From: Lobosporangium transversale
Lineage: Eukaryota > Mortierellomycota > Mortierellomycetes > Mortierellales > Mortierellaceae
Assembly (NCBI RefSeq): GCF_002105155.1
Contig: NW_019029001.1
Location: 186,001-250,000, forward strand
Reading direction: 5' to 3'
Length of the DNA stretch: 64,000 bases
The position numbers and the translations under genes are program-made. Positions within the stretch are counted from its first letter, which is position 1. Each line of letters opens with the position of its first letter. Shown piece after piece: positions 48,079 to 60,350 of the stretch. The notes below the pieces were generated by a model that did not search any database, was not told the DNA's origin, and was given only the letters and a program-made list of their open reading frames with translations.

Positions 48079-50005
48079 TTACTTGGTGACCTCATGAATA
48101 GCTCTAGCAAGGTAGGCAACGTTCTTGCTCGAAATACCAGCGACAGAGATACGGCCATCCTTGGTCAAGTAAATGTGGTGCTCGTTCTTCAACTTTTCAA
48201 CCTGCTCTGGCGTCAAGCCAGTATAGCAGAACATACCAATTTGGTTGGTAATGTGGTCCCAGTTGAGCTTAGATTTGTGATCGTTGACAAGATGGTTCTT
48301 GAGCTGAGTGCGCATGGTAATAATGCGGTCAGCCATGACCTTGACCTCCTTCAACCACTCAGCGTTCAGCTCAGGACTGTTTAAAACAGCGGCAACAATG
48401 CGGGCGCCGTTAACAGGGGGATTAGAATACATGGGACGGACAACAATTTTGATCTGAGAGTCGACACGAGCCTTTTCCTCTGGAGAGGAAGTCACCAAGC
48501 TAAAAGATCCGGTACGCTCGCCATAAAGACCCATGTTCTTGGCAAATGATTGGGAGAGAGCGAGCAAGTGACCATCCTGGACAAACTTGCGGAGAGCATA
48601 AGCGTCCTTGTCAGTGCTGCCAGAGGCAAAGCCTTGGTAGGCCATATCGAAGAAAGGGAAGTGACCAGCACCTTTGATGATCTTGGAGAGTTCATCCCAC
48701 TGAGCTTGGGTCGGATCAACACCAGTAGGATTATGGGCGCAAGCATGTAGCAAAATAATCGATCCCTTGGGGGCATTCTAAGACATTCATATTTCATTAC
48801 ATCAATAAAAGTACATGTTTAGTCATAAAGCATCATGGTGTTGATTCACAATTCCATAATCACGCTTTCACAATGGCTTTACCTTGATGTCGTTGACCAT
48901 ACCCTCGAAGTCGAGGCCATTGGTCTTCTTATCAAAATATTTATAATGGTTAACCTCCAAACCAGAGTCCTTAAAGATTGGAATGTGATTACCCCAGGTA
49001 GGAGTTGGAACAAAGATCTTCTTGCTGGAGGGGTACCATCTAGCAAGGAACTCGCCTCCAACACGGAGAGCACCAGTACCAGAGATAGTTTGCGTAATGG
49101 CAATCTGCCGATGAACAAGCGGCGAAAAGGGAACATAAAAGGAATTTATACTTCAACACCCGCAAGTATAATCTGTAAAACATTCTAAATTAATACATTT
49201 AAGGTGTACTTACGCGACCCTCCTTCAAGGGAGAGCTATCTGCGCCGTAGGCGAGAAGAGCAGCACCCTTGTTGAATTCTGGAACACCAGTAATACCGGC
49301 ATATTCTTTGTCAAGCAAATCCTTCATGATCCTGTCCTCAGCCTAGATAGATATATAACATTAACAAAACACATTAAAATCAAGAAGGTTTGATTCCTTC
49401 ACATCTTTTCTTATGTCAAAACGATGATACCTTGCGGACACAATTCAAGACGAAAGGCTTTCCAGCATCATCACGGTAGGCGCCGACACCAAGGTTCATT
49501 TTGTTAGGATTGGTGTCCTTCTTGAAAGCCTCGGTGACACCAAGAATAGCATCAGGAGGGCCTAGGATTTTCACAAAAGGAAAATTGCGGGGGAGAGCTC
49601 AGTAAATTATAATCACATGTGTCACTCTTGAGTCTTTTTAAATCCACTTCATGACATTTTGAGACTTCGGATAGGGAATAATGAATACAAAACAAGTCCT
49701 TTTACACTACTCCCATTGTAGTACTAAACTACTTCAATAATATCCCAGCGTGAGGACAATGCTAATATGAATCAATCCAGAACTGGACGCTGATTTTGAT
49801 GCAGCTTATCCTCCAGGAACTCTAAACTTTCTCATGGATGCTGACAGACGCGTCCTATCTCAACGGCAATATTTCAGGCAAAAGACCTACCCATGGGAAC
49901 GTTAGACCACACTGAGGAGAAACGAACGCCAATAGCTGCAGTAGGACGCAAAGTGGCGCGGGTAAGGACAGCGCGAGCAAAGACTCTGGATTGAGCAGCC
50001 AACAT
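48079..50005 (-). CDS. AAT1: Mitochondrial aspartate aminotransferase
   Basis: PLP enzyme interconverting aspartate/2-oxoglutarate and oxaloacetate/glutamate, part of the malate-aspartate shuttle. Five exons (50005-49891, 49561-49431, 49342-49214, 49104-48883, 48777-48079) give 431 residues, the usual mitochondrial length, with phases closing. The first 30 residues ([20 protein letters not shown]) form an Arg-rich presequence. Class I landmarks: [47 protein letters not shown] and the Schiff-base lysine in [16 protein letters not shown]. GYxG-type ending [16 protein letters not shown]. The gene is bracketed by two Fanzor relics: one ends 153 bp beyond its stop codon, the other 540 bp upstream of its start. 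Confidence 0.96.
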
Positions 50006-50092
50006 GATGAATGGGATGATGAATGGTTTGTTTTACGAGGATGAGGGATGTACAGTAGGAAAACGGAAGAAGAGAGAGTGAGAGAGAGAGGG

Positions 50093-50123
<31 letters not shown>

Positions 50124-50544
50124 AAGAATGAAGAAAAGCTGATCGGTTTCTGTCACGAGCAGTGTGGGACATCGACCATGTGTGCTTGTCCCTGTGTATC
50201 CGCCCGATTGCGGGGTTTTGCGGGGTGGCATGCCGCTTTGGGGTAACAAATCCGCACAAGCAAATATTCCTGGATTCTCACAGAAACTTTATTTTGACCA
50301 AGGCGCGTTCATGTGTGGTGTGCACTTTGAACTGCCCATTCGACTCACTGCTCTCACCCTCACAAAAGAGACAGCACAAACCTCTCAAGAACGTCATAGA
50401 CGTGACTGTGAAAGATTATAAGCGTGTTTTCTAATTCCTCCTCAGCCTTAAATGGTGCTTGACGTTTGGTGTGCACTGAACAACCGTCTTTCATCCATAG
50501 ATATGCTCCATTCTTGGCTATCGCTGGAGGCAAAGGGGCCGCTG
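50006..50544. other. AAT upstream region
   Basis: 539 bp with a GA-rich block at 50070-50092 and an A28 tract at 50093-50120. Decayed downstream sequence of the neighbouring Fanzor relic probably extends into the distal part, since codon-like remnants continue past its RuvC-III motif. Confidence 0.4.
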
Positions 50545-52770
50545 TTAGTGCATTAGATAACCACGGACGACGTTGGCTATGTTGTAGCTCGCCATCACAT
50601 CTCTGTGCATAAATGTCTTGCATTTGGAACAATAGAGTCGGCGAATGTCAACCTGCCCTACAAATCCTTCACAGTTTGGGTGCTTCTTAGAAGTGTAGTA
50701 TTTGTTCACGCCGGCAGCAATGTATCCAAGAGATCTGGCCTAGGAGAAGCGTAGGTGTATTATTATCGGCTATAGGGTAAGAAAATATAAACAATAAGAG
50801 TAAAAAATAAAATAAAAACTTATTGTTTGAATGAAGTAAGGTTGAAACGACTCATGTAAGGAAGAAAGCCTGGTATTGGAAGGAGGCTTCCCCAGACATA
50901 CAGCAATCACAACCTTGTCGGCAACTGAACCACCCACCATCTTGGGCAAACGGCTGGCGACCTGAACGTATTCTTCATCTCGGGCCCTCTTCGCGTTCTA
51001 CTGATGCCTTTTGATGGCTCTTTTCGTATTAAAGGAACTGAGGTGTGTCTCCACTTCTGCAAGCTTATCGATGTATTCTAATGCTTGCTCCATTGCCGCG
51101 GAGGGGTGATAGACTGCTCTCAATATCGCTGATGCATTTTGTAAAACCATCAATGATTGCTGTTGTTCTCCTTTTTCATCCAGTTTCAATGCTTAAATGT
51201 GGGTTGATACACCGCCTTTTGCTTGGTAGCCAGGTTATAGAACTTGGGCTGTACGGCTGTGCCATTGGAACCTTCATGATTTGGCAACAAAGCATTGGCA
51301 CCAATCACGCACGCTTGTCCGAGGTCCAAAATCTTGATGTTTTCTGGTTGACATCCCCAAAGCCGGTGAATATCATTACTGGCCTTGACTGTCTTCCTAA
51401 TTTCGGTCAAATAGTAGTCTGCACCACCAACTGCAGAGGTGATTCGAGAAGGTAGTTTGTTCTCAGGCAATCGTTGGTACTTCACTGCATTCAGCTCGTT
51501 TATCTTAAATGCCAGGAATTGAAGAAGGAAGCCATCGTTCCGCAAGACATAACCATTTGTCGTGTGTATTTGATTCAAGGATATCGGTCTCTCATCTCTG
51601 ATAGAGACGTCGTGTAAGTCTTGGCTTTGAATTCTTTGAGCCCTCAGCACTGCTCTGGTTAAAGCCTCCAATGTCGGTAATTAGCTTGCTGATAAGGAAC
51701 CCAGGTTCTTTTCAGATAGCCAGCTCAGGCGCCGTTTTCCAGAGGATAAAGATAAGGTTGGGCCCGGACAGGTATATGAAGGGGTCCTCAAACGATGATA
51801 GTGGGGCTAACCTTCGTGAATTCTCTAGAATCTTCCTCATAGGGATGGAGTTTTCAATTGTGGGGATTTTGCAGTCAATGGTAATTGGTGTGTCAGCAGG
51901 TAAAGCGCCTCTGTTCCTTAGGGATTGGATCTATAATATCAAGGAGAGGAATGTCATGTCAGTTATATTTTATTACTTAGATGTATTAATATCTATCAGT
52001 GTGAGAAAGAGTTGTACCTTTTCGCAAAGTGTTTGTGAGCCCTTCACGCAGTGGTTCTTCAATTCGGTAGCCAGTTGCGTGACAATAGACTGTAATATTG
52101 TTGATCCAGGGTATGCCTGCCTTACTTCGATTTTATCACGGCTTGCAATGCTTGGCAAGAAGTCCTTGGTTCTGTCTATAAATCTTTGAGCACCCGCTCC
52201 TTTGCCGTTGGGAGGCTCACGAGTGTAGATACACACGACAAACGCGCCTAAAAAGCTAGTTTGGATGTTCCTTGGTGCAGCGTTTTCAACGATCGACAGC
52301 TTCCCCTATCCTTGTGACTGGTGTTGTCAATACAAAGGCTCTCGACATACAGGTGGTGGCTCTCTAGCAGACACATTTGACTTTTGAGGCTTCACCAACA
52401 ACTTGAAGGTAGCTCTTAATGGCAGATGCTAGATCAGTGCTCGCTTGATATTCGCGGAAATGGTTCCGACATTAAGAGTACTTGTCGGATGTTCCAATTC
52501 CATGACTTTGACCAGACCTTGTTTATTCATATCATTTACATTTTTTCGTTCTGCTTTCTTTTGCTGTTTTGTCTTTTTGGGCTTCGGAGTACTCAATCTG
52601 CCACTAACAGTACTTTCGAATCCCCTTCCCCATACTTTCCATCTGTACTTCTTCATCTTCTGGGGGGCAGCATGCTCTATCTGTCGCGTACGTGACTTGA
52701 ACGAATAGCACATTCGATGCTTATATTTCTTGCCAGATGCATGAGGAGATACCCTTTTGGACAACATCAA
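50545..52770 (-). pseudogene. Second Fanzor (TnpB-family) nuclease relic, no XPG part
   Basis: Broken minus-strand gene. The 5' piece (52770-52429) is a basic linker, KYRWKVWG and KPKKTKQQKKAERK, followed by TLNVGTISANIKRA, which parallels KALTIGSLKASMARKG in the palindrome copy. The middle (52236-51973 and 51671-51186) contains ILDLGQACVIGANALLP, a RuvC-I with its Asp, and RLWGCQPENIKI. The 3' piece reads ARSLGYIAAGVNKYYTSK, then a zinc ribbon whose first Cys is replaced (HPNC), then YCSKCKTFMHRDVMASYNIA, the RuvC-III motif. It ends at a TAA at 50545. At least three frame breaks, at about 52435, 51850 and 51000. Nothing like the XPG domain is seen between 52771 and 53044. It is a diverged relative, not a recent copy, of the palindrome gene. 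Confidence 0.75.
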
Positions 52771-53044
52771 TCACCGGGACGTTGTTCAAAACAAATAAAT
52801 TCAATAATAGAGCACGTTGGAGAAATTATGAAGTGGCTTCGTGAAGTGACTTGAACTTGAAGTTCGTTTTAAGTCCCATTTGTGCGATGTCATACTTATA
52901 GTCATTTTTCGAGACAATACAAAGCACGATCAACTGTCCCCTTGAGATGCTTAAATGGCCTAACATGGTTAGAACGTGATAAATATAGCCTTTATGCCTG
53001 GACACAGGTCGCCAGGTGGTCGTTATACTGTACAATATTTTAAT

Positions 53045-53709
53045 ATGTCCACTCGCTTCCCTTTGAAGAAGCTACAAACACAATCAGTAACTCCTCTCCC
53101 AATGGCCCCAGCGGCTAGCAAGTTAGTGTTGTTTTGCATTTAGTGCTAGGTTGACGGAGCTGTCGAGACAAAAAGCTCTAGCTGAGTATATCCCATTTGA
53201 TAGACAAAGGAAAAATAGTAACAAAGCAACTAGAATGTCATTTTCCTGCCATTGCACCCTGGACGCAAAGTAGGCAGAGCTTTGATTACTTTAACATATA
53301 ATGACCACCCAACAAGCTATAGTCTTCATTCTTTTATGGTTTATTACAGGCGTAGAATATTAAACATTGCCCAACGCATTTTCCACCCGCTATCCTGTTT
53401 AAACGAAAAGCTACAAATGGGCGAGAGAAAAAAGGCGATAGCTTATATGCATGCCTTGCAAGATAAAGTAGCCACGCTCCAGGACAATTGTTTCTGAGGT
53501 AAAAAGGGAAGATGTCCTGCATCATGTGGTAAAAGCAATTTATGAACAGAAAAATTGGCCGAAGTTCGCCAAGATCGCTCGCTAATATCTCTCTCAGAAA
53601 AGTACAGGATATCAACGCTTTGGTCCTCGAAAAGACAAATTTAAATGCGCAAAGACCATCACACACCATCGTTGAGAGATTGCAACTCCTGTGGGATACA
53701 CTAATTTAA
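53045..53709 (+). CDS. Unassigned small coiled-coil protein gene, possibly broken
   Basis: Exons 53045-53121, 53144-53269 and 53350 onward join in phase and read MSTRFPLKKLQTQS..., ARLTELSRQKALAEYIPFD, then RRILNIAQRIFHPL and ERKKAIAYMHALQDKVATLQ. The frame then meets a TGA at 53495. Downstream, a good branch/acceptor (CTAAT...CTCAG at about 53590-53606) leads to KVQDINALVLEKTNLNAQ ending WDTLI at 53709, but the phase does not close with the preceding exon. Either a microexon is missing, there is a sequencing error, or the gene is decayed. No family recognised; predicted mostly helical. Very short intron 1 (22 bp) also argues for caution. Confidence 0.3.
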
Positions 53710-53853
53710 AGCTGCTCATCTCCAGAAACCGTGAACTTCTCTCAGCTCAGCATAGCATTGCCCCCTAAGGGGAATGCGGTTGTGGAAGGAGAAAGGAGAA
53801 AGGAAAAAGAAAGCTTGAAGGAAAGGGCCGAGAAGATGCAATTGAGAAAAACG

Positions 53854-53884
<31 letters not shown>

Positions 53885-54089
53885 CAACGAAAGGATGGTC
53901 TTTATCATAGTGCGTCTTCAATGCGGGAGCCTGCTAGGCCAAAACGTATGAAAGCATACTTATGCTTATGTTTTGCGTAACAAAACTCATCCTTTCTAGC
54001 TAACAAACATGTAAGGGAAATTGAAAGGATGTACAGAAAGTGACTTGGATTTTATTGATGGACCCTTTTACCTCGCTGGACAATCTTTA
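53710..54089. other. Intergenic spacer with A-tract
   Basis: 380 bp between converging 3' ends, purine-rich around 53785-53850, with an A29 tract at about 53854-53882. No gene. Confidence 0.4.
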
Positions 54090-57000
54090 TCATCGCCGCA
54101 CTTTCCTTGACTGATGCAGAGGCAGTGACATTGATTGATGGCATTCTTTGTACAATGCCATCCCTTGTGCAAATCCCTCAAATCCTGGTCGATCTTTTGC
54201 AACCGGCTTCAGCTCGTGCAGCCTTTGGTCGAGCATGACTCGGTAATATTCGACAGCAGTATCTCTTTCTAATTGCTCCAACGTATGGTCCTTATATTTA
54301 GTTTTGCTGGCTTCTCCCTGAAAAGAGCTCATTTCCACGAGCGAGTTGGCATCCTGTCGTTGTTGTCGCCGCCGCTGCTGCTTCTCACGTAATTGTATCA
54401 AATTATGGCTTTGGAAAAAATCAAGAGTCATACCTACAAAAGCAGCAAGGAGTCTACCCTGTGAGAATGTCTCAAGTCTCCCCGGAACTGGGATCCATAA
54501 TGTTCGATACATAAGTGTCCACACAAGGCTTTGAGGAGCAAGATGCTGATCTCCGCATCCTATCAATGGCGTGGTCATCATAGCAGCACCCAACTCGACT
54601 TTAAATGATAAGAAGAAGGAAAAATACTATTAATGAATATATATAATAGGCAGTATAGTTGAGTCATGTTAAGAGTTATTGATTTACCTGCGCGCTTCCC
54701 ATTTGGCGTCATGGCAGTCTTCAAGAGTTGCTTCAGGATAGTAGTTGCAAACTGAGCAGGGCCAAGGTGACATAGTGTTGCCCGAAAGAGGTCCACGTCG
54801 ATGTGGTAGCATGACTCACCGAAGACTGGCCATCCTTTTTCCTTCCTTGTCACTATAGATGTCCTGCCGCCCAAGGCAATGGCTTCAAAAGCTAAGGAGG
54901 TCTGTTGTGCCAACTTTGGTACATCATAAGTACCAGATACAGACCAAGCTAATGACGAAACGGAACCAAACATGCAGCATTTTTAGTATGTTTGTCCTAC
55001 ATCATTAAATAGGCTTTTATTCATAATCACCATTTACTCTTTCACTGATCCCTTACGATAATAATTAAGAGAAGCTGCTGCCAAGCGCTCCTGGATAATG
55101 GCCATCTGACGATCATTATTATCCACCGTTTGGTGCTCCAATGCTGCCTGGATTTCACTCTTCAGCAGCCGCATTAGCCGTGTTGGAAACGCTTCTCCAG
55201 TAAGTAAAGATTTGAGAATTGTCTGTAACATCGCAACGGCTGCCACTGTCTTTCCATTCCCATGACTATGCATTGTGTTGGACTGGCTCGAGTGATGTAC
55301 AGGCCTAATACCCTTCGCTGCAAGTGGTGAGACAATGTGCCCTGTTGGAGATAGCATATTTGATGAATGAGCATGAATTAAACCTGATGCAGGCTGTGCG
55401 CTCGGTAGATGTGCTTTTGTTGAATCCGGCGATGATACTGAAGATGAGAATAAAATTTCCTGACAAAGAAATTGGACGACACCAACTAGCACAAATAGCA
55501 GGCAGGGCTGAAGAAAATAATCCAACCCGCTATTGAGTGTGGTAATATCGATCACGCCTGCTTGACAAGCGGCAAGAGACTGTGCAAAGATTGAGGGCGA
55601 AATTTCCAGCAGCATCTGTGGCTTGGATGTTCTATGTATCAGTGGAAACAGATGTCGGAAGTAAAGTTAGCTGTATCCCCTTCCTTGAGAGCGCTCCATT
55701 TTTTATATGATACGTAACAAATTATCATCATCCTACTGGATCAAATCATCCGAGATTCCCATGCTATCGAAAAGAGCACTGACCCATCTTCCCATCAAGC
55801 TATGCATATCCGCTGACATGGATGACATGGATGTAGCGGGTATCACGGCTGAGGTGCGATGGAGCCAGAGATAACAAAATCCCTGTTTTTCTTTGAAAAT
55901 GCTATTCAAGCAACTCGCCAGTTCATATCGACGAATGATAGTCATGATAAGAATCAGAACTGTTCCAAGCCCTTCTAAATTAGAGTTGCATGTGTCTGTA
56001 ATTGTGATTGCGTACAAATATATATTAGAATGAGTATTCCGCATGGATATTAAGAGACGACTTGTTTTATGTCGTTTGTTAGTTTTGCCCATTACCAATA
56101 TCATCGCCCAAACTATGCTGGAAATTATTTACAAACCCTTCGAGAGGAACTAGTAATGCTGACGGTGGCTGCAAGAAATGGATGAGATCTAGCACCAACG
56201 GGTTATCATCCAATGTTTGACAAAGCCTTGAAAGTACAGGTACGTCATTCCTGAACCCTGCATCCCTGCAAACCTGATAACGAAGGAAAATCAAGTAGGT
56301 CCCATAATGAAGCTCCATGCTGTCAGTCACTAATAAAGAACAATCAATTCAAAACAGGAAAAAGAGAACTCCAACAGTTTCTTCATTCCTCTAGTTCCTC
56401 TGAGATAGGACATACCTGAATGATACGATTAACCAATTTTTCTTGGTGCACAAAATCACTTAGAGTCCTTCCACAGAGATCATCAATTAAATCAAGTGAT
56501 GAATGGTTGATAGCGCAATAGTCGTCAGAGGTGTCTTGAAAGGATGTTAAGCCATGAGGAACATGGAGCTGATTGGGTCGGATAAGCCCCTTCGTAATGC
56601 ATCCAACAGCAATTGCCCGGAGCACGTCCAATTGTTCTACTGTACTGTCCCCTGCTATACTCTGATCGCATTCATTTAATATCCCACGATAGAATGACAA
56701 TTGTCGAAGAGCAGATTCTACCAAGCTACATATCTTTCAAATGTTTTTGTCCGAGATTATCATTGTAAGAGTGACTTGAAACTTAAACACCAAAGTAATA
56801 AAATGAACTAGATAGTACTGTGACCATGGCCAGCATATGAAAGCATTCTGCATACCTCGCCTTGAGGGAGACCAAATTGTGAAACGATATAAGGGATCTG
56901 TTGGTTATTACAGAAGAATAGGTTTGTTAAATGAAATGTCACCAATATTCGAGCTTTCATTGATTAGCTCACCCTTGGATGCAAAAATAACTCACCTTGA

Positions 57001-57357
57001 CCGAGACTAGAGACTTCCAAATTAAACGCTGAGATAGGGTAGTAGATTCGGCTAGACCTGTTAGTCCAGCGAGCCAAAACTGCAGCAGTACCACGTCCAT
57101 CTCCAGGGCCTTGATCTTCTTCATATCCTTGAGTCTCTGAACAACGAATATGTCGGGGACCACTGGACGAATACGAGCCTGCAAAGAAAAGAAAAAAATT
57201 ACTGTCAAAATCGGAAACATTCAACTCCCCTCCTTAATTTAAAGAATATTAATTGAGGATAGGTTAAACTTGCCATTGTATATGTCAAGTACATCAAGTC
57301 AACTGCAACTAGCATCTCAGTGTTGCTGTTAGTCTCCTCCATATTCCATGGATCCAT
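54090..57357 (-). CDS. MED5: Mediator complex subunit 5 (Med5/Nut1)-like protein
   Basis: Probable tail-module Mediator subunit. Nine exons (57357-57274, 57178-56996, 56897-56856, 56733-56427, 56329-56096, 55995-55737, 55631-55057, 54948-54688, 54598-54090) give 817 residues with all phases closing. It is an all-helical, repeat-like protein without catalytic motifs. The blocks supporting Med5 are SLVSVKIPYIVSQFGLP near the start and DITTLNSGLDYFLQPCLLF with LVGVVQFLCQEIL in the middle. The first intron begins with GC. Two donor choices (56427 and 55057) were made because the more obvious alternatives broke phase. Another helical scaffold protein cannot be excluded. It shares a 435-bp divergent promoter with CDC23. 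Confidence 0.6.
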
Positions 57358-57792
57358 TACTGATAATTAATTGGCACCCGCCTATGTCCAGTCTTAATAC
57401 TGTTCAGGTATAACCACTATAATGGCTGCCACTGTTGCCTGTGTTTTAGTCAGTTTGCATATACTGTATGTGTTTTCCTTGCTGTAAGGAATTCGCGCTT
57501 GAATGCGTTTTACAATGGTAAAGGCATGAGATGGTTAAATGAATGCAGGGACACGGATAACGAAACATTGCTCTGGACCAGTGGCTTTGACATGCCTACC
57601 TGCCTTGATTCTCAGATATGCATTGCCTGCTTTTTCACCCAAAACCTAGAATTGTGATCGCTTCATCCTGAAATCTTATTACGGACACAGATCCCATTTG
57701 TCAACAAAGGACAAGGATACAGCGAGACAAGAAGACAAGGAGGAGCAAGCGCGGCGCCAGTAACATCTGCCCTTATTGTTTTATTTGCTCGT
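57358..57792. promoter_or_regulatory. Divergent promoter MED5-like / CDC23
   Basis: 435 bp between two start codons pointing apart. No TATA box in a convincing position; no other gene. Confidence 0.4.
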
Positions 57793-60350
57793 ATGCAGAC
57801 TACTCAGAGTGCCCAGACTGGCCCCGCATGGACGCTTGATATTGCAGAGACACGTGTAGAGCTTCGTGAAGCTGTTCAGGCCTGCAATGAACGTGGACTC
57901 TACTTTTCAGCGCGATGGTAATGGAAATGCTAGACGGCATGACTAAAAGCTGAAGATGAAAAAAGCAAAGCATTGACTTTGGGGTTCGATTCATATTTAT
58001 TAGGGCAGCTGAAGCACTCAACGGCCTTCCTACCATAGGCAGCAGCGGCACCCACAACCATGAGAATGGACTTCCATCTACTACAGGATCTTTGGGGCCC
58101 GAGACTCATCAGAGCGGTCACCATATCTCTAAATATGTAGCAGAAGTATCGCTTTACTCAAGTATGGCTATTACGGAGGCTGATCTGGCTGAGTTTGACA
58201 CATATTTGATGGCAAAGACTTTCTTCGACCTCAAAGAATATGATCGCTGTGTGTCTGTCCTGGAAGAGCGCACTAGCCATAAGTCACGATTCTTGAGACT
58301 CTATTCGAAATATCTTGTATGTAAGAGGATTCGCATTGTTATCGCTCCATTAGAAAATGCTCTTTTTTTCTGAACTCTCTCTCATTGGCCATAGGCAGGA
58401 GAAAGAAGACGGGAGCAAGATACGCGCGAGGTTTTAGGTAATGCGTATGCTTTTTGCTCTACAAAGTCTGAAAATTATTAAAGCCTCCGAAGATGATTTG
58501 GCACCATAACCTTACGATCAAAAAGGAATGTTGCCTCTTTTGGGGGGTTTATAGGCCCATTAGACAACGCCATGGCGGTCAACAGAGAGCTTGAAAGTAT
58601 TTATTCGGAGCTTACAGCTGGTTACCAGGCGGGGATCCTCGACTCTTTTTGCAAATATCTGTAAGTATAGCGGGTTTTCCTAATCATTTAATAAAGCCTA
58701 AAATTGATTTTAATCCATAGTTGGGTCGACCTTTAACTTTTTTTTTCTTGATACCATCTTAGATATGGCTTAATCCTGATCAAACAACAGCGCAAGACTC
58801 AGGCTATCGCAGTCCTTATAGAATCTATTAATCAGTATCCGTATAACTGGAGTGCTTGGCAAGATCTCAGTTCATGCTTGCTTACCTTTGCTGCGGTAGG
58901 CTGCTGACAAAAGCAAAAAAAAAAAAAAAAAGACACAGCATTTCACACATAAAGTACTGAATACGGATACAATTTTATTAGGTCACGAACATTCAATCAG
59001 ATCTACCTGTTAGCTTCATGACGACCTACTTCCTCTCCTATGCCACCCAAGAGTACTTTAGCAGCCAGCAAGAAGACGCCGTGGTTTGGCTGGAGGAGCT
59101 GAGTGAAGCATTTCCAAGAAGTGCATACGTCAAGTGTCAACGCGCGATAGCACTCTACCACGCTAGAGGTGTGTACCCATATTGAGTCGAATTATGGATT
59201 TGTCTTTTCATTTTTGTTGAAGATCCCCCTTACGGTTTTACTCGATAGATTTCCCAGAGGCAGCCAATGTTTTCGAGGAGCTGATAACGGAAAATCCGCA
59301 TCGCCTTGATAATTTGGATATTTTTTCAAATGTTTTGTTTGTAACGGAAAATCGGGCAAGGCTGAGCTTTTTAGCACATAGCTGTGCTAAAACTGATAAC
59401 TATCGACCAGAAACATGTTGTATCATTGGAAACTACTATAGTATGAAGGCTGAGCATGAAAAAGCTGTGGTTTATTTCAAAAAGGCTTTGAGATTTAACC
59501 GGAGCTATGCCTCAGCGTGGACATTACTTGGACATGAATACCTGGAAATGAAAAACACATATGCAGCAGTAGAATCCTACAGAAGAGCTGTCGGTAAGTT
59601 TATGCACTATGGTGATGGTCGAATCTCGTGTCCGATGATGGAGTTTCCGTTATAACATTCAGCATACACATTTATGCTCCATGTGCTTGTCATGTCATAT
59701 GGTCATCAGACTTCAATCATCGTGATTACAGGGCTTGGAATGGTTTAGGACAAACGTATGAAGTCCTCAAGATGCATTATTACGCACTCAACTACTATCA
59801 AAGGGCTACAGCTATCCGACCATACGATGGTCGGATGTGGTGTGCCATGGCTGAGTGCTATGAGTATCTAGATCAAGACCTTGCTGCGATCAAATGCTAT
59901 ACAAGAGCATTATTAGGCTCAGACCAAGAAAAGATGGCACTCAAAAAACTGCCCAAACTGTATAAAAAGATTGATGACACTGAAGCTGCAGCACATTACT
60001 TTCGGAAAAGTCTGGAGCAACTACGAGAAGAACAGGTTAGTTTATTCTTAGTCTGTATTGTTCTTTCAGTCTCACGACAGTTAAACATAGTAGCCATTCA
60101 TCATAAATGTCCGATGTCTTTTAACTCTTCTTTTTAATTTCATCCCTTATAGAGTGAGTCAGAAGATACCTCAGAGGCATGTATTTTTTTGGCATTGTAT
60201 GAGCGCGAACGAGGCAATCTTGCCGCAGCGCTTGATTATGCAACAGAAGCGATGCAATGTTCATCCGAACAGCATCAAGAAGACGCGAGGGCATTGATGC
60301 GCGACATTCGCAGCGTGCTAGATGCGGGCGAGACATCGGAGATAGACTAG
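57793..60350 (+). CDS. CDC23: Anaphase-promoting complex subunit CDC23/APC8
   Basis: TPR scaffold subunit of the APC/C ubiquitin ligase in the nucleus. Nine exons (57793-57917, 58004-58316, 58395-58437, 58555-58660, 58763-58895, 58982-59168, 59249-59593, 59710-60035, 60153-60350) encode 591 residues, the family length. The N-terminal helical region includes [22 protein letters not shown] and [18 protein letters not shown]. Tandem TPRs follow: [56 protein letters not shown] and [19 protein letters not shown], with the final helix of the last repeat reading YFRKSLEQL. All phases close. CDC16 and CDC27 are excluded by the [17 protein letters not shown] signature of Apc8. Confidence 0.96.

Noticed and set aside
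57975-57995. GGTTCGATTC resembling a tRNA T-loop
   Set aside because: It lies in an intron of CDC23 and no acceptor stem or anticodon arm can be drawn around it. No tRNA or rRNA was found in the window.
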